DNA from: CAYRWR01 sp964428015
GTDB taxonomy: Bacteria; Spirochaetota; Brevinematia; Brevinematales; CAYRWR01
NCBI GenBank assembly: GCA_964428015.1
Contig: CAYRWR010000006.1
Span: 1-64,000, forward strand
Direction: 5' to 3'
DNA: 64,000 nucleotides
Part shown: in pieces, positions 17,124 to 25,635 of the stretch
Numbering within the stretch: position 1 is the first letter of the stretch
Layout of the letters: each line of letters opens with the position of its first letter
Notes under the pieces: generated by a model
Database searches by the model: none
What the model was told of the DNA's origin: nothing
The model's input: only the letters and a program-made list of their open reading frames with translations
Position numbers and translations under genes: made by a program

Positions 17124-17606
17124 TTATAAAAAGCGGTAAGTGTTGCGGATAAACCCTGGATTGATTACAGGCTGTGGCGGAAATTCTTGTGATGATAATA
17201 ACTCGAACTTTCGTGAAGTAAAGTCGGGAAAAAAAACATCTGCTTCGTGATCATAATCAAATATACTCAAATATAATGTATCCCATAGTGAAAGGGTCAT
17301 ATCATATATTTCCCCACCACCGATGACAAAGCATTTTTCTTTTTTGGAAAGACTTTGAAGCAATACATCCAATGAGATAAAGGTTTCGGCACCCGGAAGG
17401 GTTGTTATACTTCTGCTTAATACCATATTGCGTCTGTGGGGGAGGGCATGGCCAATTGATTCAAAGGTTTTTCGACCCATGATAATTGTTGATCCCCAGG
17501 TTTCTTCTTTAAAAAGCTTGCGGTCTCTACTATCCTGAAAAGGGATGGTACCATTCAAGCCAAGTTGACGGTTCCTGCCTATAGCTGCTATGGCAATGAT
17601 TTGCAA
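17124..17606 (-). CDS. folA: dihydrofolate reductase, TTG start
   Basis: Reduces dihydrofolate to tetrahydrofolate with NADPH. All main motifs are present: LGLNGTIPFQDSRDRKLFK (substrate loop, with Phe where most have Trp), IIMGRKTFESIG (NADPH binding) and CFVIGGGEIYD. The gene is best started at the TTG at 17606, which has AGGAG six bases upstream and gives a 160-residue protein opening QIIAIAAIGRNRQ. Longer in-frame starts would add about 25 hydrophobic residues that do not belong to the family. No thymidylate synthase is visible nearby. Confidence 0.88.
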   Translation of the reverse strand: MQIIAIAAIGRNRQLGLNGTIPFQDSRDRKLFKEETWGSTIIMGRKTFESIGHALPHRRNMVLSRSITTLPGAETFISLDVLLQSLSKKEKCFVIGGGEIYDMTLSLWDTLYLSIFDYDHEADVFFPDFTSRKFELLSSQEFPPQPVINPGFIRNTYRFL

Positions 17607-17664
17607 AGTGGTCTCCTTTATTGAAGATAATTTAGCGGAAAAAGACAAAAAAAGCAAAACAGAA

Positions 17665-17698
17665 TAAAAAAGGGCTGTCATATGCTGACAGCCCTTTT
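17665..17698 (-). terminator. rho-independent terminator of the starch-binding lipoprotein gene
   Basis: AAAAGGGCTGTCA pairs with TGACAGCCCTTTT around a TATGC loop, with a T run on the minus strand, just after the stop at 17718. Confidence 0.82.
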
Positions 17699-17717
17699 AC
17701 AATTAATAAAACAGATG

Positions 17718-18830
17718 TTACTTGGCGGGGTTTACTGGTAGATTCCAGTTTTTACCGAAATTATTATCCCAGTTCCCGGCACCATCAGTAAAGACTGCAT
17801 TGATATTGTCAGTATTTTCCGGTACATTTACCATGATATTCCACTGACCTGCATAATTGTAGACCATGGGTTCGGTTTTGACATCATGCCAATTGTCCAC
17901 ACCATAATGTGCTTTGACAGGATTCAGTCTTCCGCCGGCATAATAAATATTAACCTGTTTCTGATTGTTCCAGAAAGAAGAAACCTGAGCTGAGACCAGA
18001 GGGCGTATACAGGTATGGAAATCCAGACCTTTATTATTGTCCCACATACCGTTGCCATGAATGGCAAAATCGATATAATTTGCCCACCAGGGAACGTCAA
18101 TAGTAGTATAGTTGTAGCCACCAGGCTGGGCATATTTAGCAATAGGCCAATTGTCATAATAAGTGCTGTAATCCCTGGTTTCAGACCAGTTGTTCCAGCC
18201 AACATGGAAAGAAGTGTCATTACCACTGGCTGGGCCGGAATAATTGATGGTCAGACGTCCATCCTGCAGGGTATAGGAGAGAATCTGGTCATACATACGG
18301 GCTGAAAAAGGCTGCCCGTTGTAGTCAATGACAGTACCATCTCCGCCGACTACTTTGAAATAAAACATGCTGGCATAATCCAGGTCGATAAAAGCAACAT
18401 AGTTACCATATGTGCTCTGGCTTAAAGTGACAGTGTGAGTCAAACCCTGACTGGCGTAACCATAGTAGACAGTCCAGGTTCCAGTCAATCCGCCGTTACC
18501 TTTATATAAGGATACGGCGATTTTTTTACCTTTGACCAATCTCTGATCATGTAAGGGGCCGTATACATTGACAGACAGCATATCTTTGTTGGGGCCAACA
18601 TTTCCTTCCACAGAAGCCGTTTTTTCTGATGTAGAAGAAACATCTGATTTTCTGATCAATTGGAACATTTCCAGTTCTTCCCTGGATAAGAAGGGCAGAG
18701 AGCTGTCAATGGCTGAATTTCCGGTAAGATTATATTCAATACTGGATACTTCTTCACTCTGCTGATTCACACTACAGCTGGCCAGAAGAATGGCAGCAAA
18801 AATCGACATCATAAAAAACACTTTTTTCAT
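17718..18830 (-). CDS. lipoprotein with starch-binding-type modules (CBM25/53-like)
   Basis: A lipoprotein with lipobox LLASC (Cys19). A low-complexity Ser-rich linker leads to three beta-sandwich modules: about 81-175, about 185-278 (WNNWSETRDY then GMWDNNKGLDFH) and about 290-366 (AHYGVDNWHDV then DGAGNWDNNFGKNWN). The last two match the pattern of CBM25/CBM53 starch-binding modules, where Trp and Asn residues contact alpha-glucan. There is no catalytic domain, so it probably captures polysaccharide at the cell surface (inference). GGAGG precedes the ATG. No amylase or sugar transporter lies next to it. Confidence 0.75.
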   Translation of the reverse strand: MKKVFFMMSIFAAILLASCSVNQQSEEVSSIEYNLTGNSAIDSSLPFLSREELEMFQLIRKSDVSSTSEKTASVEGNVGPNKDMLSVNVYGPLHDQRLVKGKKIAVSLYKGNGGLTGTWTVYYGYASQGLTHTVTLSQSTYGNYVAFIDLDYASMFYFKVVGGDGTVIDYNGQPFSARMYDQILSYTLQDGRLTINYSGPASGNDTSFHVGWNNWSETRDYSTYYDNWPIAKYAQPGGYNYTTIDVPWWANYIDFAIHGNGMWDNNKGLDFHTCIRPLVSAQVSSFWNNQKQVNIYYAGGRLNPVKAHYGVDNWHDVKTEPMVYNYAGQWNIMVNVPENTDNINAVFTDGAGNWDNNFGKNWNLPVNPAK

Positions 18831-18876
18831 TTGATCCTCCCTAAAAATGGTAAATAATCACTATAAAAATGCAATG

Positions 18877-18925
18877 TGCACTTAAAAGGTGCAATTATAA
18901 TAATTATCAGGCAGGAAAAAGTCAA
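18877..18925 (-). promoter_or_regulatory. promoter with operator-like repeat before the starch-binding lipoprotein
   Basis: Minus-strand TTGACT (18925-18920) and TATTAT (18902-18897), spacer 17 bp. An inverted repeat, TGCAC-N7-GTGCA (18877-18893), overlaps the expected transcription start near 18890, the classic place for a repressor. Which protein binds it is unknown. Confidence 0.6.
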
Positions 18926-19051
18926 ATATATTTCTGAAAAAACTGAAAGAGTATTCAAAACTGTCTTTTATCTCATTCCTTCGCTATAATATTTTGCTGA
19001 AAATCTGAGCAAAAGAATAGAGTGCGGAATAAAATCAGTCACGGGTATAAT

Positions 19052-19987
19052 ATGATTTCCAAGAAATGGTTAACAGAGCTTTCCGGACTTGTAGGTTCGG
19101 AAAACGTTTGCGAAAATGTAATGTTGAGTGAATATACTTCCATGAAAGTAGGCGGTCCCTGTGACATCTTTGTAAAACCACGCAGCCTGAAAGAATTGGA
19201 ACAGGTATACAGATTTTGTCTGTCACAGAAAGTCCCGGTTTTCATTATGGGAAACGGCAGCAATCTCATCATCAGAGATGGCGGTATGGAAGGTGTGGTA
19301 ATATATTGTCACCCGTATTTATCTACAGTAACCAGAGTTGGAAATGTAGTTACAGCAGAATGTGGTATTCTACTTAAAGATCTGGCTGCGTATGCTCATG
19401 AAAATAGTCTAAGTGGATTAGAATTTGCCTCGGGTATTCCAGGTACTTTGGGTGGTGCAGTGATAATGAATGCCGGTGCTTATGATGGCGAGATGAAGGA
19501 CGTGGTAACACGTACCTGGTATATGAATTCAGAAGGTGAAATCAAAGTACTGACAGGTGAAGAGCATCAGTTTGGATACCGAAAAAGTTTTATTGCGGCC
19601 CAGCAGGGATTGGTATTAAAAACAGAATTAGAATTGCAAACCGATGACCCTGTTAAAATCAAGGCTAAAATGGATGACCTCAACCAGAGAAGAGCGGATA
19701 AACAACCCCTGGAATATCCCAGTGCTGGAAGTGTCTTTAAAAGACCCCAAGGATATTATACCGGAAAACTGATCCAGGATTGCGGGCTCAAAGGTTATAG
19801 TATTGGAGGCGCTGAGGTCTCGACAAAACATTCAGGTTTTATCATTAATACCGGGAATGCAACTGCCACTAATATTATTCAGTTGATATCTTATATTCAA
19901 AAAACAGTGAGAGAAAGATTTGGTGTAGAGCTGGAGACCGAAGTTAAAATCCTGGGACGGGATGCAACCGGGATACAATCAAACTGA
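19052..19987 (+). CDS. murB: UDP-N-acetylenolpyruvoylglucosamine reductase
   Basis: FAD enzyme that makes UDP-N-acetylmuramic acid in peptidoglycan synthesis. Motifs: YTSMKVGGPCDIF and GNGSNLIIRDGG (FAD binding), ASGIPGTLGGAVIMNAGAY, and SAGSVFKRP followed by SGFIIN with the final catalytic region. About 310 residues, typical of MurB. The ATG at 19052 was chosen by family length; an in-frame GTG at 19022 would add ten residues. A TATAAT at 18982-18987 may be its -10 element, but the ribosome-binding site is weak for either start. Confidence 0.92.
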   Translation: MISKKWLTELSGLVGSENVCENVMLSEYTSMKVGGPCDIFVKPRSLKELEQVYRFCLSQKVPVFIMGNGSNLIIRDGGMEGVVIYCHPYLSTVTRVGNVVTAECGILLKDLAAYAHENSLSGLEFASGIPGTLGGAVIMNAGAYDGEMKDVVTRTWYMNSEGEIKVLTGEEHQFGYRKSFIAAQQGLVLKTELELQTDDPVKIKAKMDDLNQRRADKQPLEYPSAGSVFKRPQGYYTGKLIQDCGLKGYSIGGAEVSTKHSGFIINTGNATATNIIQLISYIQKTVRERFGVELETEVKILGRDATGIQSN

Positions 19988-19991
19988 TACA

Positions 19992-20020
19992 TTGAGAATT
20001 TACAAAAATCAGGCTATAAT
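19992..20020 (+). promoter_or_regulatory. sigma70-type promoter of lnt-hisZ-purA
   Basis: TTGAGA (19992-19997) and TATAAT (20015-20020), spacer 17 bp, starting four bases after the murB stop and about 20 bp before the lnt ATG. Confidence 0.72.
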
Positions 20021-20041
20021 ATCCCCTAATTAGGAGAGAAA

Positions 20042-21643
20042 ATGCAGAGTTTTTTTCAAAAACATAAAAGGGTGATGGATAATCTGATCTGGTTAAGTTG
20101 GGCTGTAGTATTTGCTCTTTGTTTTCCTGTTTACAATTTTTCAATAATGATATGGTTTATATTTATACCAGTACTTGTATATATATATCAAAATCCGGCA
20201 CATAAAAGTCTCCATTTTGCCTTCTTTTACAGTATTGTATATTGGCTGATGACATTATTCTGGCTTATAGCTTTTCACGAAGTATCTGTACCTCTGATAG
20301 CACCAGCCTATTCACTTTATAATGCCTTTCTTTTTTTCCTGATTATTATCCTCAGTACACGCTATAAAAAACTACGCTGGCTGATACTACCCATGGTATG
20401 GGTATCAGGGGAATTACTTCGTGCCAGCGGATACCTGGGATTCAAATGGAATATGGTAGGTGATGCCCTATGGCAGACTCCAATGCTTATGCAGACCGCT
20501 GATATCTGGGGTATGTATGGAGTATCCTTTGTAGTGCTCCTAGTTAATTCAGTATTAGCCGAAGTGATTTATTCCTGGATAAAGAAAGGTGATCTCATAA
20601 AAGCGCTAAAAGCAAAAAAACTTCCTATAGCAGTGATGGGGGGAGTATTTGCTTTTGTACTGGTATATGGAATCATTCGGTTTCATCAATATGAGAAAAT
20701 AACCAAAGAATCTCCTCAAGAAAAACTGGCTTTGCTGCAGCCCAATGTGGGTTCTTTTGAACCCTGGTGGGAAAAAAGGTGGGAACAATTTGATGATGTG
20801 TGGAACTGGCACGCCGAGGCAGCTCTGGAAAATGTGGATTTGGTAGTCTGGTCCGAGACTATGTTACGAAGTTTTGTCTGGCCCTATATGAACTATAATC
20901 CTCAACATCCTAAACGTGTTTTGGTAGAACGGTATCTGGATCTGGTGAATGAATTTAATATACCCATTTTAATGGCATACCCTTTGTTAAAGGAAGGGAA
21001 ACCCTATAACTCGGTAGAGCTTTTTCTTCCGGGTGTTCCAGGGCGCCAGTCATTCTCCAAGATTCACTTGACCCCCTTTGGTGAGTGGTTCCCCTTATAT
21101 CAGTATATTCCCATTGTAAATAAAGCCATGGAAGCTATGGGTGCGGGTGCGTTTAACCCGGGCAGTGATTTTACCGTCTTCCGGTCCAGAAAAGCAAAAT
21201 TTGCGGCTATGATATGCTTTGAAGATATCTTCAGTTTGATGGCCAGAAAATATATAAAAAAAGGTGTGAATTATTTTCTGAACTCTACCAATGACGGCTG
21301 GGCCTATCGCTGGAATGTGGGTAGTGACTTGCCCTTATGGCAGCATATTGCCGGTGTAGTAGGTGTAGCAATATCGGTGAGACGTCCCATTGCCCGTGCA
21401 GTGAACACAGGGGTGACCGGAATAGTAGACGCCAATGGAACTATGCGTATATCTCCCGTACCCATCTATCAAAAAGGAATATACATAGCTGATATTGCTG
21501 TAATAGATGAGAAAATTCAGACGATTTATGTCAGGTTTGGATATCTTTTTCCTTATATCGTTTTACTGATCGTGTTTACTATGGTAATGTATACTATTCT
21601 GGGTGAGAGACTGAAAAAATGGCTTGTCAAGGAGAAAGTATGA
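20042..21643 (+). CDS. lnt: apolipoprotein N-acyltransferase
   Basis: Adds the third acyl chain to lipoproteins at the inner membrane. It has several N-terminal membrane helices (to about 215), a periplasmic nitrilase-like domain with the catalytic triad visible as Glu272 (VWSETM), Lys340 (FSKIHLTPFGEW) and Cys392 (AMICFED), and a final membrane helix (about 500-520). TAGGAG precedes the ATG. Its presence fits the many lipoproteins in this window and a diderm envelope. The last bases overlap the hisZ start (ATGA). Confidence 0.93.
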   Translation: MQSFFQKHKRVMDNLIWLSWAVVFALCFPVYNFSIMIWFIFIPVLVYIYQNPAHKSLHFAFFYSIVYWLMTLFWLIAFHEVSVPLIAPAYSLYNAFLFFLIIILSTRYKKLRWLILPMVWVSGELLRASGYLGFKWNMVGDALWQTPMLMQTADIWGMYGVSFVVLLVNSVLAEVIYSWIKKGDLIKALKAKKLPIAVMGGVFAFVLVYGIIRFHQYEKITKESPQEKLALLQPNVGSFEPWWEKRWEQFDDVWNWHAEAALENVDLVVWSETMLRSFVWPYMNYNPQHPKRVLVERYLDLVNEFNIPILMAYPLLKEGKPYNSVELFLPGVPGRQSFSKIHLTPFGEWFPLYQYIPIVNKAMEAMGAGAFNPGSDFTVFRSRKAKFAAMICFEDIFSLMARKYIKKGVNYFLNSTNDGWAYRWNVGSDLPLWQHIAGVVGVAISVRRPIARAVNTGVTGIVDANGTMRISPVPIYQKGIYIADIAVIDEKIQTIYVRFGYLFPYIVLLIVFTMVMYTILGERLKKWLVKEKV

Positions 21644-22635
21644 AACAGGATTACCTGAAATACATGCTTTATGAATCGGATGCGGATCCGGTAGGTCTTC
21701 CCGAAGGGGTGACTTTTCTGAGTGATGAAAAAAATGATGAGCTGGATCAGTTAATCCAGGATATATCCGGGATTTTCAGAAAAAACTCCTATACCAAAGT
21801 ACTGCCTCCTATTTTTGAATATTACGAAACATTTGAAAAAGGCAGTGGTTCGCAGATCGCTCGTAAAGCCTTTTCTTTTAAAGACAAAGACGGCAAATTA
21901 CTTTCTTTACGTTATGATATGACCACACCTATAGCCCGCATGGCTGCTATGAAATATGATCAGAGCAGGCTCCCCCTCCGTTTCTATTATCGTGGAGATG
22001 TATTCCGGGAACAGCCTATTCATGCAGGAAAGCCCCGGCAACTTAAACAGGTGGGATTGGAATTCATTGGTGACAACACCGGAAAAGCTGATGTGGAAGT
22101 AATTAATCTTTTAGGTAAATCGCTGAGTGTCCTGTCTCCCAAATATCGAATCGTTATCGGAGATGTACGTCTGTATAAACACCTCTTGTCTCAGTTAAAA
22201 CTTTCAGATGCTCAATTGCAGGCTATTCATGCGGCCTTCAATATTAAGGATAAAATATCTCTGGGTATAATTTTGCAGGAAATAGAAGGTATTCACGAAT
22301 ATAAAGACCTTCTTTTCAAATTGCCTGAGTTTGTGGGTAATGAAAAGAAAATCAGAAAATGTCTGGCTCCCTATACAGAATTGGGAATTGAACATCATCT
22401 GGAAAGAATCTTTGAAATTGTTGCTCAATTGGATCAGGATGTGCAAAAAAAGATAATCATCGACATGGGAATGATTAAGGATTTTTCTTACTACTCTTCC
22501 ACTACTTTAGAAGGGTATATCGAAGGAGTTGGGTATCCGGTGGCCAATGGAGGAAGATACGATCATCTTTTTGAATCTTTTGGAAGAGATTACCCGGCAA
22601 TAGGCTTTGCCATGGATATCAGTTATTATTTATAA
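21640..22635 (+). CDS. hisZ: ATP phosphoribosyltransferase regulatory subunit
   Basis: HisZ, a class II histidyl-tRNA-synthetase paralog without the anticodon domain, which activates short-form HisG in histidine synthesis. 331 residues: a synthetase core with motif-2-like FYYRGDVFREQP then KQVGLEFIG, and motif 3 GGRYDHLFESFGRDYPAIGFAM. The length and lack of a C-terminal anticodon domain separate it from HisS. The ATG at 21640 has AAGGAG and overlaps the lnt stop. No hisG or other his gene is visible here; the partner is purA, a pairing also seen in proteobacteria. Confidence 0.88.
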   Translation: MKQDYLKYMLYESDADPVGLPEGVTFLSDEKNDELDQLIQDISGIFRKNSYTKVLPPIFEYYETFEKGSGSQIARKAFSFKDKDGKLLSLRYDMTTPIARMAAMKYDQSRLPLRFYYRGDVFREQPIHAGKPRQLKQVGLEFIGDNTGKADVEVINLLGKSLSVLSPKYRIVIGDVRLYKHLLSQLKLSDAQLQAIHAAFNIKDKISLGIILQEIEGIHEYKDLLFKLPEFVGNEKKIRKCLAPYTELGIEHHLERIFEIVAQLDQDVQKKIIIDMGMIKDFSYYSSTTLEGYIEGVGYPVANGGRYDHLFESFGRDYPAIGFAMDISYYL

Positions 22636-22652
22636 AATATGAGGGGATGGGA

Positions 22653-23918
22653 ATGACACGTGTAGTATTAGGTGCGCAATGGGGCGATGAAGGTAAAGCA
22701 AAAGTTATAGATTATCTGGCAAAAGATTATAATTATGTGGTACGCTTTCAGGGTGGTGCCAATGCCGGGCATACTGTATATGTAGGTCAAAAAAAATATG
22801 TCTTTCATCTTGTGCCGTCCGGTATATTGCGTCCCGATGTAACTGTAATGGTTGGTAATGGAGTAGTGGTAGACCTGCAGGAATTTTTAAATGAAATAGA
22901 AATGGTCCAGGCTGGCATCGATACCAGGGGCAGGGTGCTCTTATCAGACCGTGCCCATGTTGTTTTACCCTTTCATAAACTAATGGATGCTGCCAAGGAA
23001 GCTAAAAGCAAAGATAAAATTGGTACGACATTACGTGGTATTGGACCTGCTTATTCTGATAAAGCCAGTAGAATCGGTATACGTGTGGGAGATTTATACA
23101 GTCCGAATCTCAAACAAAAGATCGAAAATGCTATTGACACAAAATACTATTTATTAGAAAATTATTACGGAATGAAAGATTTACCTTCTCAAGATCAAAT
23201 ACATGAAGAACTGTTGGAACTGGCTGAAAAAGTACGACATTATGTGGCTCCCACAGAAAAGATTTTAAGGACTGCAATTTCAGAAGGAAAACAGGTGCTG
23301 TTTGAGGGCGCACAGGGGAGCCTCCTGGATATAGATTTTGGAACCTATCCCTATGTGACCAGTTCCAGTACCATAGCAGCTGGAGCGATTGCCGGAAGTG
23401 GTGTAGGATATGTAAAAGACTTAAAAGTGACTGGAATTGTAAAAGCCTATACTACCAGGGTAGGAGAAGGGCCTTTCCCGACAGAGGATAAAGAAAAAAC
23501 CGGTGAAAATTTACGCAAAGCGGGAAATGAATTCGGGGCTACTACTGGACGACCCCGTCGCTGCGGTTGGTTTGATACGGTCATGACATCATATTCTATC
23601 GGGGCTAGTGGGGTAAATGAGCTTTTCCTCACTAAACTAGATGTGCTGGATGGTATGGAATTTTTAAAAGTCGGCATAAGTTACAAAAAAGGAAAAGATT
23701 TAATGGAATATCCGCCTGTCTGTACGGAAGACCTGGAGCAGGTAGAAGTTTTGTATGAAACTTTACCAGGATGGACTGCCTCCACAGCTGGTATAAAAGA
23801 CTGGGATAAACTCCCGGTAGAAGCCCGCCGTTACATTGAATTTCTGGAGGATGCAGTGAAGACTCCCATCCACTTTATTTCCACAGGTAAAGAAAGAGAT
23901 GCGGTAATAGTCAGATAG
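22653..23918 (+). CDS. purA: adenylosuccinate synthetase
   Basis: Converts IMP and aspartate to adenylosuccinate with GTP in AMP synthesis. Full-length (421 residues), with GAQWGDEGKAK near the N terminus, GANAGHTVYV, GVVVDL, FEGAQGSLLDIDFGTYPYVTSS, TRVGEGPFPTE and FGATTGRPRRCGWFD. Odd point: the phosphate loop reads GDEGKAK where the standard signature is GDEGKGK; I recall the same change in Leptospira. The ATG at 22653 was chosen because GAGGGG lies six bases upstream; the ATG at 22647 is too close to it. Confidence 0.94.
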   Translation: MTRVVLGAQWGDEGKAKVIDYLAKDYNYVVRFQGGANAGHTVYVGQKKYVFHLVPSGILRPDVTVMVGNGVVVDLQEFLNEIEMVQAGIDTRGRVLLSDRAHVVLPFHKLMDAAKEAKSKDKIGTTLRGIGPAYSDKASRIGIRVGDLYSPNLKQKIENAIDTKYYLLENYYGMKDLPSQDQIHEELLELAEKVRHYVAPTEKILRTAISEGKQVLFEGAQGSLLDIDFGTYPYVTSSSTIAAGAIAGSGVGYVKDLKVTGIVKAYTTRVGEGPFPTEDKEKTGENLRKAGNEFGATTGRPRRCGWFDTVMTSYSIGASGVNELFLTKLDVLDGMEFLKVGISYKKGKDLMEYPPVCTEDLEQVEVLYETLPGWTASTAGIKDWDKLPVEARRYIEFLEDAVKTPIHFISTGKERDAVIVR

Positions 23919-23941
23919 GCCTGTGCAGAAAGCTGTGCTTT

Positions 23942-23973
23942 TTGTGCGATCCACCCAAAGGAATTCCGCACAA
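23942..23973. repeat. inverted repeat in the purA to HD-GYP gap
   Basis: TTGTGCG (23942-23948) and CGCACAA (23967-23973) around an 18-base loop. Several more copies of TGTGC or GCACA occur within about 110 bp. There is no T run, so it is not a terminator; it could be a leader structure or a protein-binding site. Confidence 0.4.
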
Positions 23974-24054
23974 TCCTTAAGAGTGATAGCTAATTAATAG
24001 AATAGATTAGAGTTACATAAAGGGCACTGTGCAAAAAACCTAACGAGGTAAGGG

Positions 24055-25635
24055 ATGACAGCTGAAAAATATCCATTCATGGATATGAACTGGGAATATT
24101 CTTTGGAAGATCTGGATAATTTTAAAGATCTCCCTCACCTCATAAAGACAGCCTTAAATAAGATAGGTCAGCAGATTAAAGACGCGGAAGCGCACTTTTT
24201 TGTATTACGGATGGAATACGAAGAATACCGGGAAGTGGTCAGGGAAGGCAGCTTTTCTATACCGGAAGAATCTCCATTTATTACTTATCTGGCCTTAAAA
24301 AACTGTATAATAACCGCCAGTGATATCAGCAAGGAAGCTTATTTTAAAGATAAAAATGATGAAGCTCTAAGTTTTTTATTATCCAATGAACTTGCCACGA
24401 ATGTATTGGTTCCTGTAGTATATCGTTTCAGACTTTTGGGTTTTATTGCAATTTCATTAAAAGGTTCTGGTAAAAAAGTTTTAAGTCAGCAGGAAAAACA
24501 TTTCCTGGAATTAGTTAAAGAGACTCTGCATATCAACCTGTATGCGGCCTTGATGATCGATCAGAGAATATATGAATTGCTTTCTATGATAGATTTGACT
24601 AAAAAGATCCGCGAATATGAGCATTATGAAGATCTGGTTTCTCACGTCATAGATCTGGTACATAATCTGGTTCATTTCGAGAAAGGTATATATTACGAAT
24701 ATGACGCTGATACCGAAACTCTCATCCCCAAGTCAATAAAAGGGGTTAAAAGCCCGCAGACATTAAAAAGGGGAGAAAGTATATCCGGTTATGTTCTGGA
24801 GAAAAGCAAGCCTACTATAATAACTAAATTATCATCTCACGTTTTTTTCAGTGAAATCAATCAGGAAAAATTTATAAAGAAATCATTTATTGCAGTTCCC
24901 TTTATCACTCACTTAAAAAAATTTGGAGTACTAACCATTGTACGTGACAAAGAAGATGAAGAATTTTCAGTTGAACAACTTTATTTACTCAGAATATTAT
25001 CCTCATTTTTATTGGACTCATTGGAGACTAAACAGCTCTATCAAAAACTGGAAAGAAGTTATTTTGAAACTGTTTCAGCTTTGGCTACGGCATTAGAGGC
25101 CAAGGATCCCTATACCAGGGGACATTCAGAAAGAGTTAAATTTTATTCTATGGGCATTACTCAGGAATTAAAATTGAATAAACAGCAGATCAGAGATATT
25201 AAATATGCTGCTATCCTTCATGACATAGGTAAAATTGGTATTTCCGAATTTATCATCACTAAACCCGGTCAATTGACACCTACCGAATATGATATTATAA
25301 AGGCTCACCCCGAAATCGGGGCAGAAATACTGTCATCCATTGATTTTCTCCAGGAAGCCTGTCAATATGTAAAATATCATCATGAAAAACTGGATGGTTC
25401 CGGGTATTATGAAAAAAAAGAAGGCGAATATCCCTGGGAAGCCACCATCATTAATATGGCCGATTCCTTTGATGCTCTTACGAGTGACCGTCCTTATCGA
25501 AAAGCAATTCATCCTGAAATCGCACTCAAAGAATTGAAAAAATCAATTGGCAGGCAATATGATAAAAACATTTTTGATGCTATGATCAGGTTTCTTAAAA
25601 AAGAAAATATTCTGAGGGAAAGTTTTAATCTTTAG
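24055..25635 (+). CDS. dual-GAF HD-GYP protein with altered GYP motif
   Basis: A 526-residue cytoplasmic protein: a first GAF-like region (about 10-170), a second GAF domain (about 185-335, with SISGYVLEKSKPTII) and an HD-GYP domain (about 340-520). The HD metal site is intact (HDIGKIGISEFIITKPG, HPEIGAEIL, YHHEKLDGSG). The GYP signature reads GYY and the following loop EGEYPWEATIIN departs from the usual form. It is therefore a likely c-di-GMP phosphodiesterase of uncertain activity. GAGG precedes the ATG. Its stop overlaps the converging lipoprotein gene by four bases. Confidence 0.88.
   Translation: MTAEKYPFMDMNWEYSLEDLDNFKDLPHLIKTALNKIGQQIKDAEAHFFVLRMEYEEYREVVREGSFSIPEESPFITYLALKNCIITASDISKEAYFKDKNDEALSFLLSNELATNVLVPVVYRFRLLGFIAISLKGSGKKVLSQQEKHFLELVKETLHINLYAALMIDQRIYELLSMIDLTKKIREYEHYEDLVSHVIDLVHNLVHFEKGIYYEYDADTETLIPKSIKGVKSPQTLKRGESISGYVLEKSKPTIITKLSSHVFFSEINQEKFIKKSFIAVPFITHLKKFGVLTIVRDKEDEEFSVEQLYLLRILSSFLLDSLETKQLYQKLERSYFETVSALATALEAKDPYTRGHSERVKFYSMGITQELKLNKQQIRDIKYAAILHDIGKIGISEFIITKPGQLTPTEYDIIKAHPEIGAEILSSIDFLQEACQYVKYHHEKLDGSGYYEKKEGEYPWEATIINMADSFDALTSDRPYRKAIHPEIALKELKKSIGRQYDKNIFDAMIRFLKKENILRESFNL

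Noticed and set aside
21640..22635. Histidyl-tRNA synthetase (HisS)
   Set aside because: The anticodon-binding domain is absent and the length fits HisZ.
23919..24054. Possible c-di-GMP riboswitch before the HD-GYP gene
   Set aside because: The leader has GCACA repeats and a hairpin, but none of the conserved GEMM core bases are in order.
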